Assembly: GCA_013397455.1 (NCBI GenBank)
Contig: VYZB01000079.1
Span: forward strand, 998,248-1,062,247
Reading direction: 5' to 3'
Length of the DNA: 64,000 nt
Source of the DNA: Crotophaga sulcirostris
Lineage: Eukaryota; Chordata; Aves; Cuculiformes; Crotophagidae
Part shown: positions 1 to 13,600 of the stretch, in pieces
How the letters are laid out: every line of letters begins with the position of its first letter
How positions within the stretch are numbered: position 1 is the first letter of the stretch
Translations under genes and position numbers: made by a program
Notes under the pieces: generated by a model
Databases searched by the model: none
What the model was told of the DNA's origin: nothing
What the model saw: the letters and a program-made list of their open reading frames with translations, nothing else

Positions 1-350
1 CCTGACTGGGTGGCCGATAGCAGACTCCCCCTACTATATCTACCTTATTGGGCATTCTGCTGATTTTTACCTGTAGGCACTCAACCCTGTCATTACCCTG
101 ATTAATCTCCGTGCAATCAAAACATTCTCTAACATAGAGGGCTACTCCACCACCTCTCCTTCCTAACCTGTCCCGCCTGAAGGGTTTATAGCCACCCATG
201 GCAGGGTTCCAGTTATGTGAATCATCCCGCCACGTTTCCGTGATGGCAGTTATATCATAGTTTTCTTGCCTTACAATGTCTAACTCCCTCTTTTTGTTGT
301 CCATGCTGTGTGCCTGACTCTGCTCACATTACCAAAGCAAGGCCCTAATG
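1..350 (-). mobile_element. CR1 LINE fragment, ORF2 endonuclease domain (5' part), cut by window edge
   Basis: Read on the minus strand, about 105 codons are open from near position 325 to position 1. They spell the CR1 ORF2 apurinic-endonuclease signature: a segment SMDNKKREL, then ENYDITAITETWRDDSH, then GRRGGGVALYVRE, then VGGVCYRPPSQ at the window edge. These correspond to the conserved ITETW and VCYRPP blocks of CR1/L2-type endonucleases. Just upstream of SMDNK (plus 325-350) there is an in-frame TAA after ALLW, where the CR1 consensus continues, so the element is broken. It probably continues left of the window. No target-site duplication can be judged. Confidence 0.9.
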
Positions 351-366
351 TTTGGAATGTCTGTGG

Positions 367-1560
367 TTTATTAACATAAAAAGAATTAACATGCATGTGG
401 TTTGAGGACTGCATGGTTTAAAATTTTAAAAATAGATCCCAAACCTCACAACCATATAAATATCTGAGTATTTTTTAATTAAAATTTTCAGTACAAAAAA
501 AAAAAGTGCTACAACACATAACAAAAAACACACTGACTTTTCCACGTCTGGGGGACCTGAGGGAACATATCATGTGAATTGTATCAATTTAAAGAAAGCT
601 TACATCAAACAGCTTGGAAAAATGATGAGACATAGAGTATATTACAGAAAAAGCTTATTTTTTCTGGCATTGAGCCACTCAGAAGGTGCACAAAGGTTTT
701 GTATAGGTATATTTTCCTTCTTAGCTGCTTGCTTGCCAAGAGCAGAAGCTGGAGAAGCATTAGCAGCAATGTGTCAGTACATTGGAGTTAGGGCTCAGCC
801 CTCACAAGTGCCATTTGATGAACTACTACGATGCTTTAACGATGCTTTACCACGTTGACAGAATGATCGTGTATTCAGGGGTACATGTGCTGCACAGCTG
901 TAACAGAGAGCTACTTTGTCTTCCAGTAATACTGAGTTTGCTGCTGTCTGTGGGAAGTTACATATGCTTCTACTCGAAGCTATCACTTGCCCTATTAAAT
1001 ATTTTCCACAGCTTTCCAGACTTCTCTTCTTGTGGGCAGAGGCTTTTATTTCATCCTTATGGAGGATTTCCGAGTGATACGTCATTGCTACTGTTTGATA
1101 TGTAGTTGTGAGACACCTTGCCTGTTTGGGTGCTGTAGGGGTGTTCCATGTGGCCATGTTAAAGACAGGTCCCTTTTTAGACATACTAAAAAGCTGTCCA
1201 GGAATTTCTGTATTGGGCAAATGCATCCTTTTTTCCATGTTAGTAGTCGTATTACTGTACCACCTAAGACACATGGGCACAGAGAGGATCACAAGGTGTG
1301 TGATATTGTATACAGGCCTACAAAACAATTCTTTTTTTTTGGTCCAGGAATACCATACCTTCTATGGTAGTCCTTCTAATTTATTATGTATGACCTTGTT
1401 TGCTTGTTCTGAGGAATATGGAACAGCTGCTACTAGGAAGACAGTTGTCATCTTGTGCTGTCTCACACTCATCTTCATTTGAGGTACCAGTACACAAGCA
1501 AATAACGCTTTTCCTTTCCAGAGTCTCATGATGATCAATTTAAACTTTCTCATCTCTTCT
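367..1560 (-). pseudogene. Broken coding-like segment with 3'UTR-like tail, possible retrocopy of unknown parent
   Basis: On the minus strand an open stretch of 177 codons (1328 down to 795) is rich in Ser, Thr, Lys and Cys. It is preceded, in other frames, by further protein-like stretches, for example ETLERKSVICLCTGTSNED near 1500, interrupted by stops. It is followed by a long AT-rich tail ending in AATAAA on the minus strand (plus 367-372), next to the CR1 fragment. Several frame changes and stops within about 1.2 kb suggest a decayed copy of a spliced mRNA rather than a live exon. I do not recognise the parent protein. The alternatives are chance open frames in non-coding DNA or a distal NTN4 3'UTR. 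Confidence 0.35.
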
Positions 1561-4469
1561 TTAATTAGTAGCTATACTAACTTGATCTATGCAGTTCACT
1601 TCTATTTAGATACTTAAATGCTACCTGGATTCACTGCTGAACAAAGAGGTTGCATGTGATGGCTCTGTGTGAGTTGTAACTTTATTATTTTATTTTCCTT
1701 CAGAGATAGGTACCTGATTAGCAGAAGTAGTGATACCAATAAAAAGTCTCTTGCAGTGTTGACTCACCCTAATGTGCTTTCATTTTTAACTTTAAATTAA
1801 ATCCCATGCTTATGGAATACTTGTTACTCTATTGAGTAAAACCATTCAACAAGAGCTTGTAGTTGGAACAAAATGTGCAATATTTCTACCTAATGAAGGG
1901 AATGAAGTAGACTTAGCTATACAGGTACCTGCAAGTAAATTAGAGATTCAAAACCAATGAATAATTAGAAGGAAAAGAAATTAGCTGAATATTTTCGGGT
2001 TCCCCTACTCACTTTACCCTTCTCTCTGAATTAGGTGTATGTATCACTACTTTTGAGATCTGAAATGTGTGATATAATGATTATTTTCTCTGCAGACAAC
2101 ATTTTTTTGCATTTGGTAGTCATTAATCACTGTGTTATTGTAGGCCCCACGCAAACATATCAGGGTATCAGTATTTATGTTCTGAATAGTATTTCTATCA
2201 GTAGTAGCTAGAAATGCTTGTAAATAACCATGTTAAAAATAATTTTCATCCACAGAAGGGAACTATGCAGATGTTTACCCTCCCCACAAAATCACCGATG
2301 TGGCACAAAAAGTGGAATATGGGAGTTTGCTTTAATATGGTGCTGACTATAAACCAAAATGTAACACCATCAGCATTAAGATCCCCTGCAGGTCAAATGG
2401 CCTGTGTTGAAATGCATGTTTCTTAGTTAGTTCTAAACCTACACTTTATTTTCATTTATTCTGAGAGGCCCTTTGAGAACAGACTGTAAATTCATGTACA
2501 CATCTTTTTTTTATTGATACTTGAAAGAGCGCTAGTCAATCTTTTTGTTGTGAGACAATTTCTGGAGACAGTAAAGAAAGCAGTTGCTATGCTCTTAATT
2601 TCTGTAAGCTGACATTTCAAATGAAGCCAAATTCCTTAGTTTAAAAAAGTGTTTTATTACATTAATTAAATGGCTTGTTGGAGATGCCATATTGTTGGAT
2701 ACCACAGTAGGTAACAACAAATAAATAATGACATGAAAGAGGGAAAGCAATGGAATAAGGGAAACTCTCTGAAAAGGGGGGAGCAAGTAACACTGTTTAT
2801 GCACAGTTGGGAGAAAAATGAGGCTTTTATTTTGTAAATACCTGCCTGTTGTCCATTTCCAAATGAGCTGAGGATTCTTCTGCTGTTCAAGCAATGTGAA
2901 GTTAAAAGGAAAACAGCAACAAATAGAAAGAAAGAAGCTATTTTTTTCAGGTTTAGAGTCATAAAAAAGCCAGACTGATGGCCCAAGTTGTAGACTGGGG
3001 CTTTCATCCTTCTGCATGAGTATTAGGCTTTTCTAGATACTCCATGTGTCAGTCAGACAATGCTAAATGAAGATATCTCCTCTTTCCTGAGAGCATTAAT
3101 AATTATAGACATGAAATAGAAATATGCAAAAGTAGCATGTGGGCATCCTTCTTCTTTGCAACCCCCTGAAAAAAATTAACTGACTTATTATAATTTCTGC
3201 GTTACTTGATGAGGAAATGTGCCAGCTTCATTTGATTGCAAGTCCATAAACAGGGGACAGGTCTTAAACTACAATTTCCTCAAAATATTGTATTAGGGAA
3301 TGATTTCAGTAGGGCCTGTTAATTACTACAGGGAAAGGTAAAATTGATTTAGAAAGAATGCTTTTGCAGAACAGCTATTTTTACCTAGAGTGCAGATGTT
3401 ACCACTCCTATACTTCTATAGAGGGAAAAATAATCCCCAGGCACAATGGGAAGGAAGCCTAGCTTCAGTATCTTAACTTGAAGTGTGACCAAGACAAATA
3501 AAGCAGAATGAAAGCTCTAAGTGCAATGAAATGCCACTGGTCTTGAGCACAGTTTGAATAGCCAGGTTGCTCTCACAGTAACTATAGCTACCTCATTTAA
3601 TACACAGTCTAGCCAATCCATTTACCTCCTCCTGCTTCTGCCTTGTAGCTTTTGTAGTGTTACAATCTCAACATTAGAGCAGTTGCTGGTTCCTCACATT
3701 TTGGCCCTTTCCTAGCATAAGGCTTTATAGTGGTAATTGCTGTGAAACCTTTGTGGTGTTACAGACTAATGTACTACAGCAAAGACCAAAATTACCTTAG
3801 AGAGCAAGGAGTTGGAATCAAGTTTGGGCCAAGGTGCTTTCCACAGCAGATCTCGGCACTAACCATTGATGATAGCAATGTACATCTATAAAGGACCTTG
3901 TCACGAGATAAATCACATTAGTTTGGGATAATACTGCTTCCTAGAAAGCAACCCATTATATTGGCATAATTGCAGTCTGATGTTAAATCAATCTGAGCTC
4001 TTTATGTATTACTTGACGTGCTTGTTTAGTATTATGCCACTTGTAAAGCTGGAAGAAATTGCTGCCTGTTAGTGTCACTTATAAAGAAAACTACACTCAG
4101 GTAATGAATGCATTATGTAAGCAGCTTATACATATTAATATCAGGCTCTGACCTGAACTGTGGAAACACTAATCCATATGTTTAGTTCTACCTTGTAAAA
4201 TTATTCTCTGACTGCATGGAATCAGGCTCAAATTAAGAACTGACTTGTAACATATGTGTGATGCACTGCTTAATTTTGTATGATAAGGCTGTGCATTTTC
4301 TGAAAAAAGTAGTCAAGTCCCAAGTTTCCTGTCTAAGCATGTGAAAGGAGAAAGGATGGTAAGTCTGCTTTCATCACTTCATCTAGGAGCGTGTTGAATG
4401 GGAATGCATGAACTAACTACACCTTTCACTAAAAGGCAAAGTTCAGCACTGTAACTTCCAAAGCAGAAA
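1561..4469. other. NTN4 3' flank, including its 3' untranslated region
   Basis: No further gene was found here. On the minus strand this DNA directly follows the NTN4 stop codon, so the first one to two kilobases are expected to be 3'UTR. Candidate poly(A) signals on the minus strand are ATTAAA at plus 3596-3601 and AATAAA at plus 2826-2831, 2455-2460 and 2445-2450. Which one is used cannot be told from sequence alone. The block is AT-rich and holds short open frames without recognisable domains. Confidence 0.5.
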
Positions 4470-4606
4470 TTATTTGCACCCAGTTCGAAGAATATCTGAT
4501 ACTTGTTTTCCCAAATATGCTTTCCAGGGTTTCACCAGGCTGTTCATGTTCACAAGGAGTTTGCTCGTCCTAGAGTCCTCCTGGCCTGCTATAAGATAGT
4601 CAGTAC
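4470..4606 (-). CDS. NTN4: NTN4 coding exon 10: C-terminus and stop codon
   Basis: Residues about 594-638 and TAA (plus 4470-4472). It reads TDYLIAGQEDSRTSKLLVNM, NSLVKPWKAYLGKQVSDILR and ends TGCK. The acceptor is TTTTTTTAAACTAG, and the leading GT completes a Gly codon started in exon 9. The penultimate Cys (TGC) can pair within the NTR domain. This exon has an in-frame stop before its acceptor, so it is not visible as a long open frame and had to be found by reading. Confidence 0.95.
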
Positions 4607-7600
4607 CTAGTTTAAAAAAAAGAGGAAAATCTTCAGTCAATAAACAGAAGAAAACAGAACTACATGCAGAATTTCTCTATTTCATAAGCATCTGGCATGT
4701 AGCATCTTAGCCAACTTTCTCCAGTGTACGCATATACCATCTTATGAGTAAACATACTTTCACCTGCATATTGTCAGTGCTGACTCCTGAGCACACACAT
4801 ACAATGTGGTCATATGATTATGCTCAGGAATTACAACTACAAATTGGTTTAGCTCCAGTGGTTTTACCACTTACAAATTCAACGCCTCCATGTGCAGATG
4901 ACCAGGTTTGAATCTGAGCTCTCTGACCTTTGTCTGAAGCCATTGTAAGCTCTGCCCCGGAAAGACTGAAGTGTTGAGTAGTCATAGCTAATGTTCATAA
5001 TGAATTGTCACCACTGTTTACAGGGGAAGGAAAAACCCTGGTAAGCATTTTGGCCTTACCAGGATTGAGAATGGGACATGTACATCCCCTGTTGGTCCAG
5101 GATTCTGGGTAAATGCTTCTGTTGCTCCGAGCAATTTTCACTTTGCCTGATTTCAGGACCTTCTTCACTTTCACAACAACTTCTGCATGAGTCCCTTTGT
5201 CATGAGCTGAGAGGATTCTTGCTTTTATCACTGCCAGAAAACATACCAAGATAGAGACCAACAATAAATTTCTAAATGAGTTTTGGTTTATGCTGCTAAC
5301 AGATAACATTTTAACACTTTGAAAGAAGACATGAAAAAACTCTGCAGTTTTACAGAAAGTGTATTCCAATGCTTGCCCACTTCAGTTATGGTTCTTCTAA
5401 ATAAATTTGGAGAAGAAAAACTAGATTTTTCTATTGAAGTTGGTAACTGATCCTTTCCTTAATAGGAACCTTTAACTTTTTGGCAGGGTAGTCTTATCTA
5501 GATCGCCCCACAAGCAGGCTTTGTTTTGTCATGACACAGGCACATCAAACCTTTGGATCCCAGAACTTTCCTTTCTTGCTTCATGTGATGGCATGAACTA
5601 GGTGTTCATAAACCACAGTATTAAAACAGTCTTGGTAAGCAAGCATGGACATTCAAATCTACATAATGAGGGCAAAACCAATAGCAGTTTAGATGCAAGG
5701 GTTTTATCATTTATTCTTGATGTAGAGGCCAACCATTCCACTTGGTTACAGTTCTAGCACTCATGCTGTAAAGAGGGAAGCTAGGTGGAAAGGAGACACC
5801 ATGGAGCCTTACCTGAAGAAATGCTATTCAGTTCTGATCAGAAGTTGAACATGTCACTAGATAAAAAAGGCAGAGGAAATCTTGCCTCTTATTTCATGAC
5901 TTAGACAGTCCTGTCATTTTTCATAGCTATCAGCTAATAACATGCATAAGAGAACACTAAAATTATCATACCTTGAGGGCATCTCACGCACTTACCATAG
6001 GCATATTTCATTTGGCAGAAGTCAGCGACGCTTCCAAGCACCTTTTCTTTGCACACACATTTTTCTAGCACGGGAACCGCAGAACACAAAGGGTTGGAGA
6101 AGAGACATGGCATGGGAGAGAAAAGAAAAGGAAGTGATACTTAAGTTATATAGTCATGTCTATATAGCTCCCATAATCTGGATGGACTTTAGGAGTATGT
6201 TTGAGATTGAGCTCAGATATTTGCAAATCTGTTTTGTGTTAGATGATACAATAATTGTTCTGAAATCTGATCAGTACTAGCAAGTAAAATGCAGCCCTCA
6301 TGGGGTCTATTGTACAGTTAATAAACTGATACTAATAAACACATTTGTAAGAATCTGATCCAGGTGTAAATCATGTAAGTAATAATACCCCTGATGATCC
6401 CATAAGCTAAGAAATGCTGATCCTTGCTGGCATTAAGGTAATACCCCTCTCAGAAAAGCCAAGATATGCAATAGGTGGCACTATCGTCTCTGGGTCTTAC
6501 AAAGCCATTGATGCTGGTAAGTGCTCACCTTCATACATGGCAAGCAAAACTGAGGACTATGTAAGTATGAAAGGCTCCCCCTCATTCTATAAGTCTACTT
6601 ACTTTGTACCTTTAGCTGGATACAATATGCTTCTTTCCCTCCTGAGCTGTTGTGCTACCAGGGGTATCTTACTCTTGCATTCCACCCCAGAAATGATGTA
6701 TTTCAATGATAGCTGATACCATCTTTCTACAAACAGCATTTGAAGTTCTGAACAGCAACTGAATGCTTGAGAGGGAGCTGTGTAAAATCATAGGTATTAT
6801 GGCTATAATTGTCCCAAACCAAAGTGGGATAAAACAGCTGGTTTGGAAAATGACAATGCAAGTGTAAGGATAACCTGCATAATTCAGATTAGCAGATGAG
6901 GGACAGATGATCAGGGGAATTTAAGTTGGGGTGGAGAGTAGAAAGAACTGGCACTGAGTGAAGTAACTAAATGTTCCCAGACTTTGGGCTGTACCTGGGT
7001 GCCTCAGTGCAGAAAATCCCTGTTCATGGTCATTCCATTTCCACTCCTCTTCGCTCTCATTGGTTGGTGTTTGCACAAGGTCAGGGATTCGCCCCCCAAT
7101 GGGGATGTTAAAGAATGGCTTGTTGTCATAGCTGGGGGACATATAAAACAGAAGACTTGGTTAGGATAGGAGATTGGTGGGAAGGAGGGGTTCATAGCAT
7201 GTGGCTCCAACCCAAACAGGTAAGCTTGCTTTCTCCAGGTTGGGAGTGCAAATAAGAGCAAGGTTTCATGCCGTATAGAGACACCACAAGATCTGAGTTT
7301 TTATCTGCAGTATTTCAAATAATTTTTGTTTCATTTCACAGAATCGCATCTCAACCCAAGGGAGGGCTTCTTTACCCATTGAAACAGTTTCCAGTATGCT
7401 GGTCGCAGTCTCTGGCGCAGTCACAAGGGCGACAGCCATTTTCTCCAAAGTCCCAGTAGCCCATGAGACATCTATCGCAGTTGGGGCCCGCCACACCTGG
7501 CTTGCAGTAGCAGAATCCTGTCTTGGGGTGGCATCGCCAGCTTCTGCTGAAAGTTGCGTTGACAGAGCCCGTTGGCTGGCAGGCGCAAGCTACACAGAAA

Positions 7601-10600
7601 CAATAAGTAGTGACAGATTAAGTTCCAAGGTATCATCTGGTTAAGTGACATTTTTGCAGGGCTGATAAACTCATGCCTTCTTCCTTATGCTTAGTAGTTT
7701 TATGTCAGAACTGGTGAACATTGCTTTGGCAGCATACATTTGCAAAATTATTTTTCTATATTCTTAACTCATTAAGCACAGCAAAACAAATGCAACTGAG
7801 ACTCATTTATGCGTGAACTTCAGTTCTGTGCCACACAAATTTGGAACATACTGGGTTTTGAAGAGGTGGCAAGAACCCTTCACTATGTGTTCATTTTTAA
7901 AGTGGCTTGGAGGTGATTCACTTTTAAAGTGCTTTGCAAAAATATTACCTTGCATGGACAAGGTACAAAACGATAGCTATCGCTTATGTTGTCTTCCCTG
8001 TGAAACAGAAATCACAGAACTGCTTCCTCTGGGGCAGGCTGTGGCTTACACAGGTGGTTCAGATGACCTGAAACATATTTTTTTAATTTCTGCCTCCAAA
8101 AACTCCACAAATTTACTTCATTGCCAGTTCTAAGGGACATGTCTCACCATGTGGTACTGTATGTGTATAAGGAAACTCAAATTTTTTGTACAAGTACATG
8201 AACAGATTTGTTATAAGGAAGGTAGACGGAATGAGCGAAGATCTCCAAACTCACCAGATGTATTTTATGTGTAGCTGGAAATTAGCAAATAGGAGGGAAA
8301 AAACCCAGATCTTTTTGAGGCTATTGATAGTCTGACACCAGCCTGGGCAACTCAAGGCAACTTGGCAATAAAACAGGCAGGTACAGCTCCTGTGGGCAAC
8401 TCTGCCTTCACAGACAATAAATTGTCATATTTCTGCACTATCAGTATGTTCCCAATGTGACAGCATCAGCAAGCAAGGTGGAAAGTCATACACAGATAGT
8501 GGTGCAAAACTGACACAGTCAGTTCTCTCCATCAGGGCAGAGGCTAGCTGAGATGGTCAAGCCCTGTGCTAACAGCTCTGCAGAGGTAAAATACAAGCAA
8601 TAAGCATATCCACACATTTCTGATATTCAGACAAGTCTGATTAAAATGAGAACTGAGCTGAACTCCAGGCCTTCATATTTCAGCTCTTTTTTGTATTAAC
8701 AAAGCAGCATGCCCCGTCTTTTCTTTGTAGCAGAGACTGAAAAGGAAATGCATCACTACTCCATCCATCTGGAAGGGGTCAGAAATAAAAATCTTGTGGC
8801 TAAGACCCGCTTTGACAGAGATTTTCAGTTAAATGTTGGACACCCAAGGTGTTTAGATAGCTTAGATCAGGGGCCAGCCTTTTGGATGCTTATCTGTACC
8901 AAACATGATCTCCAAAGCTTTTGAAGTTTGCCCATCATTGCTTCTAATCACACTACTTTTCTTCATGAGCTCACAGATAAGAGACCAAATGAACACTCTG
9001 ATTCCACACATCATTTTCCAAGGGGAATGGGCAAGTACATGACTATAAAGAGTGTTAAGTTTAGCAGGGACAGATTCACTTTCATCTGCAACCTCATATT
9101 TGATGCTCCGGAAAAGAAAATATCTTTTGAAAATAGAAAAAGAGCGAGCAATTTTTTAAAAAGGGCATTTCTCTTATGATCTGCTTACTACATAGTTATT
9201 TTTTTACCATGGCCTGTGTTCTTTATGCCAGTATTTTTAATAATATTATTACACTGTGCAGTAGATGGATCTCAGTCTGTTGTTTTCAAGGGACACTAGC
9301 ACAATAGCCTAAGGACAGAAAATAAGCGTGCTGTCATGGGCAATGTACTCAACACAATGAGCCGGTTGGCGGATGGCAGCAGGCTCGCCTGTTTGCCACA
9401 AAGCAGTCTTGACTTTGGGAGCAAACCCAGGGATTTTGCTGTCAGTTCTGGAGTGCAGGTGTAACAATGAAGTGCTCATTAGCACTGACAGTTTCAAAGG
9501 CAAGTTCTGATTTGTTGCTGCTCAACTTGAATTATTTTTTTGCCCAGATTTTTGCAGGGTTGACTACATCACCCTAAAAGAGGAGACACTTAGTTCCTCT
9601 GTTGCTGAAAAAAATGGATGTCAGATTTGAGGATAAGGAGGGAGAATACATGCTTCCTTTACTGGAGACAGGTCTGAGCCACACGAAATAAGAGGTTCCC
9701 AACACCTGGGTTGGCTTGAATCCCAGTTTCTGATTGCACTACGATATCTCTGCATGTAGGATCTATCTTTGGAGTTTTCACCTGAAATTTCTTATATTTC
9801 TGCAACTTCTGAGTCCGTCTTTATTCCACCTTATTTCCAGTTTTCAGGTTTCATCAGTTAGGGTCACATACAGATGGGTAAATCATTAACATCATTAGAC
9901 TACTTATCACCAACTGAGACTAGTTACTGATTCAGGAAGGTGAGAGCTTCTCCAATCCTGTCCTGAAGGGAAAGCATTACAGGAGAGGGACTGAAAGCAT
10001 CAGCAAAGCTGATGAGGAAGCAGGAACAGAGTGCCCTCTTTTCCTCCCCCCCATTTTGTGGCTACAGTTCAGGAAAACTAATATTCCCAAATGAACTGTG
10101 AGGCATATTCCCCAGTTAGAAACTGGGACAGCTTCTGGTGGATCAGAAAGAAAGCTGAATCAATAAATGTACAACACGTTCAGATGAGTTACACAAGTGG
10201 CTTGCGAACGCTTTACTCAGTCTGTGTTTGTTTAGTGTTTCAGCTTGGGCGTGTACATTGTCTGGCTTCCAGAGTATTACGGCCAAAATCCCAGTTGTGC
10301 ATCTAAGGTAACTCCCAAAATAAGAGCCCACATGTCACATGCTGAAGGGGCAGCTGCTGATGGCTGATTTTTATCTGTTTAATAGTATAACAGATTTGCA
10401 GATAAACCTCACAATTAAAGAAACAAAAAAGCAAGTTTCTAAAGCCTCACCCTCTTACATTTCCCAATATTTGACAACACAGCATCTTTCCTTGCTGATT
10501 TTTGCTTCTTTTCTCTTGGCAAACCCTAGTTTTCTCCCTGTCCTCCCTGTCTAACAAAACACCAGCCGACATGACAATGGCCTTGTTTGTCAAAGGCATC

Positions 10601-13600
10601 ATCAATTATGTTAGGGACGGTGTGCAGACAGTTCTGGCTCAGAGATGGCTGGTTTATTTGGGTTCTTCCCTTGACAGCAGCATAATGAAAAATTTCATCA
10701 TTGTGCTTTAGAACTGGCTGTCAGTCACAAAGTATCACAAAGCATCCTCTTGCCTTTTACTCTCACTCCTATACTAAGTTTGTTTTGTCAGAAACTACTG
10801 TAAAAAGGAGGAGACAAGGAATAATGAAAAATGAATAATTCATACAGCAGTCTCCACTCAAGTCTTCAACAAATCTGTCTGCCCTCTACACAGCTGTCCT
10901 TCCCATGCAATTAGACACAGATGTAAAATATAATATTGGTCGTAACAATATAGTCCCAACTTATAGGAAAATAGCAAGTTCTCCAAGTAATTCAGTGGAC
11001 TTCAAGGTATCTTGCCTTAAACTTCTGCCTAATAATACTGCATTAAATATAGCTATGAGCAGACTCTGGCTATTTGATGAAAACCAGGCAAAATGAAAAA
11101 TCAAACAAAGCCTTTTGAAACTGAAATATATACATGTGCATCTTCTTTGGAGCATGTGACCAAATCAGGGCAATTTTTAAAGCATGTCAGATGTGGGGAT
11201 TGACTCAGCCACTGATGTTTCTTAAATGAAGGAAATAAGATAGACAGCTGTGTGTGTGGTCAGGGCTGATTAAGACAGACTCTGAACCAAGATGTGATCA
11301 GGCCTTTGTGATATTACAATTAAGAGTTCACTCCCTCTGCTCAGAAGTAAAAGGATGAGAAGCAGAGCTTTTCAGAGCATGTGTGTGTGCATGTGCATCT
11401 GGGCACATTTTAATTTTCAGCCCTTGTGCTTAGAGTAAAAAAGCTTGTTTTCCTGGAGACCCTTTTTAATGGGCCTACGTGCCTGCATTACTTTTTAATC
11501 TAAGCAAAGGGTAAATACAAAAGATAGTGACATTTCAGAAGGATCCCTTAAGCCTCCAAATAAGCCACAGGAAAGAGCCAAGGATACAGCAGCTTTTCTA
11601 ACCATTGGTTAGGAAACGATTAGGCTTCCGAGTCAAAGCTCCCATAGAAGTCTATATCCAAACTACTTAATCCTGTGTTGTCACCCCCAATAACAGGCAG
11701 GTGTGTGCCTTGCTCTGGGGCTCTTTTCATGCCTTCCTTTTTTTTTCACCATAGATCTAAGGAGCCTCAAAACAAGGCTCTGCACACGACTTGGCTCTCA
11801 TTTGTCCCCAGCTGCCAGGAACAGGAGAAGCAAAGTGATCAGAAGCAGGCTGCTTCTACAGACAAAAAGGAATAGCAGATTCCCACTTCCATGTCAAATT
11901 TCAATAGATTTCTTTTTTCTAAGGGAATGTCTTTGCAGTCTCATATTGGAGGGTCAGCAAAGGGTGGTTTGGATAGCGCCAGGACATCCAATTGTTATAC
12001 AAATTTTTTTTCCTAGCAGTGATTAAGAGAGAATGCTGTTCATTATGACTAATGCTTAAAGACTCTTTCTGGGCCTGGGCAGTGTCCTGTTAACTTTCTG
12101 GGAGCCTGAGGGGGATGTCACAGCTGAACCCAGACTTTGCTCTGGATGGCAGAGCACTCTTCAAGCGTGCTTTCTCAAAGGGATTAGCACAGCATTTCAT
12201 TCAGCTTTTTCATCAGATTTCCTTTCCCAGCTCAGTATCTACTGTACACAAGGGTCAAGTTTTGATCTCCCATTGAATTTTTTTTTTTCTTTGAGTTCAA
12301 AATGGGAAGCTGGGGACCAGGCTGCTCTCACCAAAATCATCCATCCTGTCTGCTGTTTGCAGTTTATTACTACTTTTCAGCACTTGCCCAATGAGTGTGT
12401 TTTTCATTTAGTGTTGTTTTTCTGGCACTGTTTGCATGGTTTTCTCAAAGTGAGATGATGCCTTGGAATTGGCACATTTAAATCCTCACAACATGCTAAT
12501 CCAAAAGCAGCAGCTCTTCAATTTATGATCAGCAGGCTGACCCGTGAAAGAAACGTACCTGGTGGTCTAATTGTCTGATTTCTTACATATTAGCAATGCT
12601 CAAAACAGTAACTGTTTTTTTGGTACTGAGTAACCAGAGCTGTTTTTAGGGTCACATAACCTGAACAATTTACTCAGACCACACCAGATTAAGTTTAATA
12701 GCAACGCAAGTTTTGCAACCTAAAGGATGGAGAAGAGGGCCTCTATCTTATATCCTGCATGAAGCCTCTCAGTTTAATATCAGCTCTCAGCATGAGGAGT
12801 TTATGATGGCTCTGGAGGTGAAATATTACCTCTATCAAATGAGTCTGTTCTGCAACTCTGCTTGTCTGCAATGGTGTTTCTGGTTTTGCTGTCACTAATA
12901 ATAACCAAAGTAGTGAAACTTTCCCTGAAAATTTTCTGGAGAAGAACAGCATAACATGAATCGCACACTTACACACTGCCTGCAAACTGTGTGGGGAAGT
13001 GTTTGGGGATCAGTTCTTTCATCATACAAAACACTACCCTATTAAAGTAATTTGTCAAATGTTATTGTCTCAATCCTCCTCCTCACCTTAAATAAAAGGG
13101 AAAAGGTACAGACTAACGCCCCCCTCACAGGTTTCTCTTAACTCTGTAGTTATATCTGCAGTGCCCCTTCTATTTCTACACAGGTACAAGCATTGTGCAC
13201 ACATCAGTCTGCTGTAGCAGCTGAGGCTCTTTAGTGTGAACTGCAATACACTGTCCTTATATCTTGATAAGGCAAGCATTCATGCATGCCTTTACACACC
13301 TGTGAAAGTGTGACCTGAATCATGCTTTGATAGAGTCATGCAAAACCATAATGACAGATTCATCTCAGTGAACAGAAACTCCAGTGCAGACTAGTGATCC
13401 AGAAAACCTCTAAGTCAAGGAAGAAAAATTTTCTCTAGAGGGCAATTCAGCTCATCTACCTCAAACATGTAAGTTAAACTGCAATGAATCACTCCCTAGA
13501 GGTCCCACTGTTTCTCCACAAGGAGCCTGGAAAAGAGATGACTTTCAGGTGCCTAAAGTGAGATGGCAGCTATCTAGGCCTGCGCTTGCAAGTCAGAGTG

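Larger units (their letters stand above)
4607..7375. other. NTN4 introns 6-9 (short 3' introns)
   Basis: Four introns of about 244, 930, 765 and 453 bases separate exons 6 to 10 (7132-7375, 6065-6994, 5231-5995, 4607-5059). Apart from the splice signals described with the exons, I see no repeat, RNA gene or other coding sequence in them. Confidence 0.8.

Noticed and set aside
795..1328. 177-codon minus-strand frame as an intact gene
   Set aside because: Flanking protein-like sequence is in other frames with stops, and no upstream exons fit in the 3 kb before NTN4; listed instead as a possible pseudogene.
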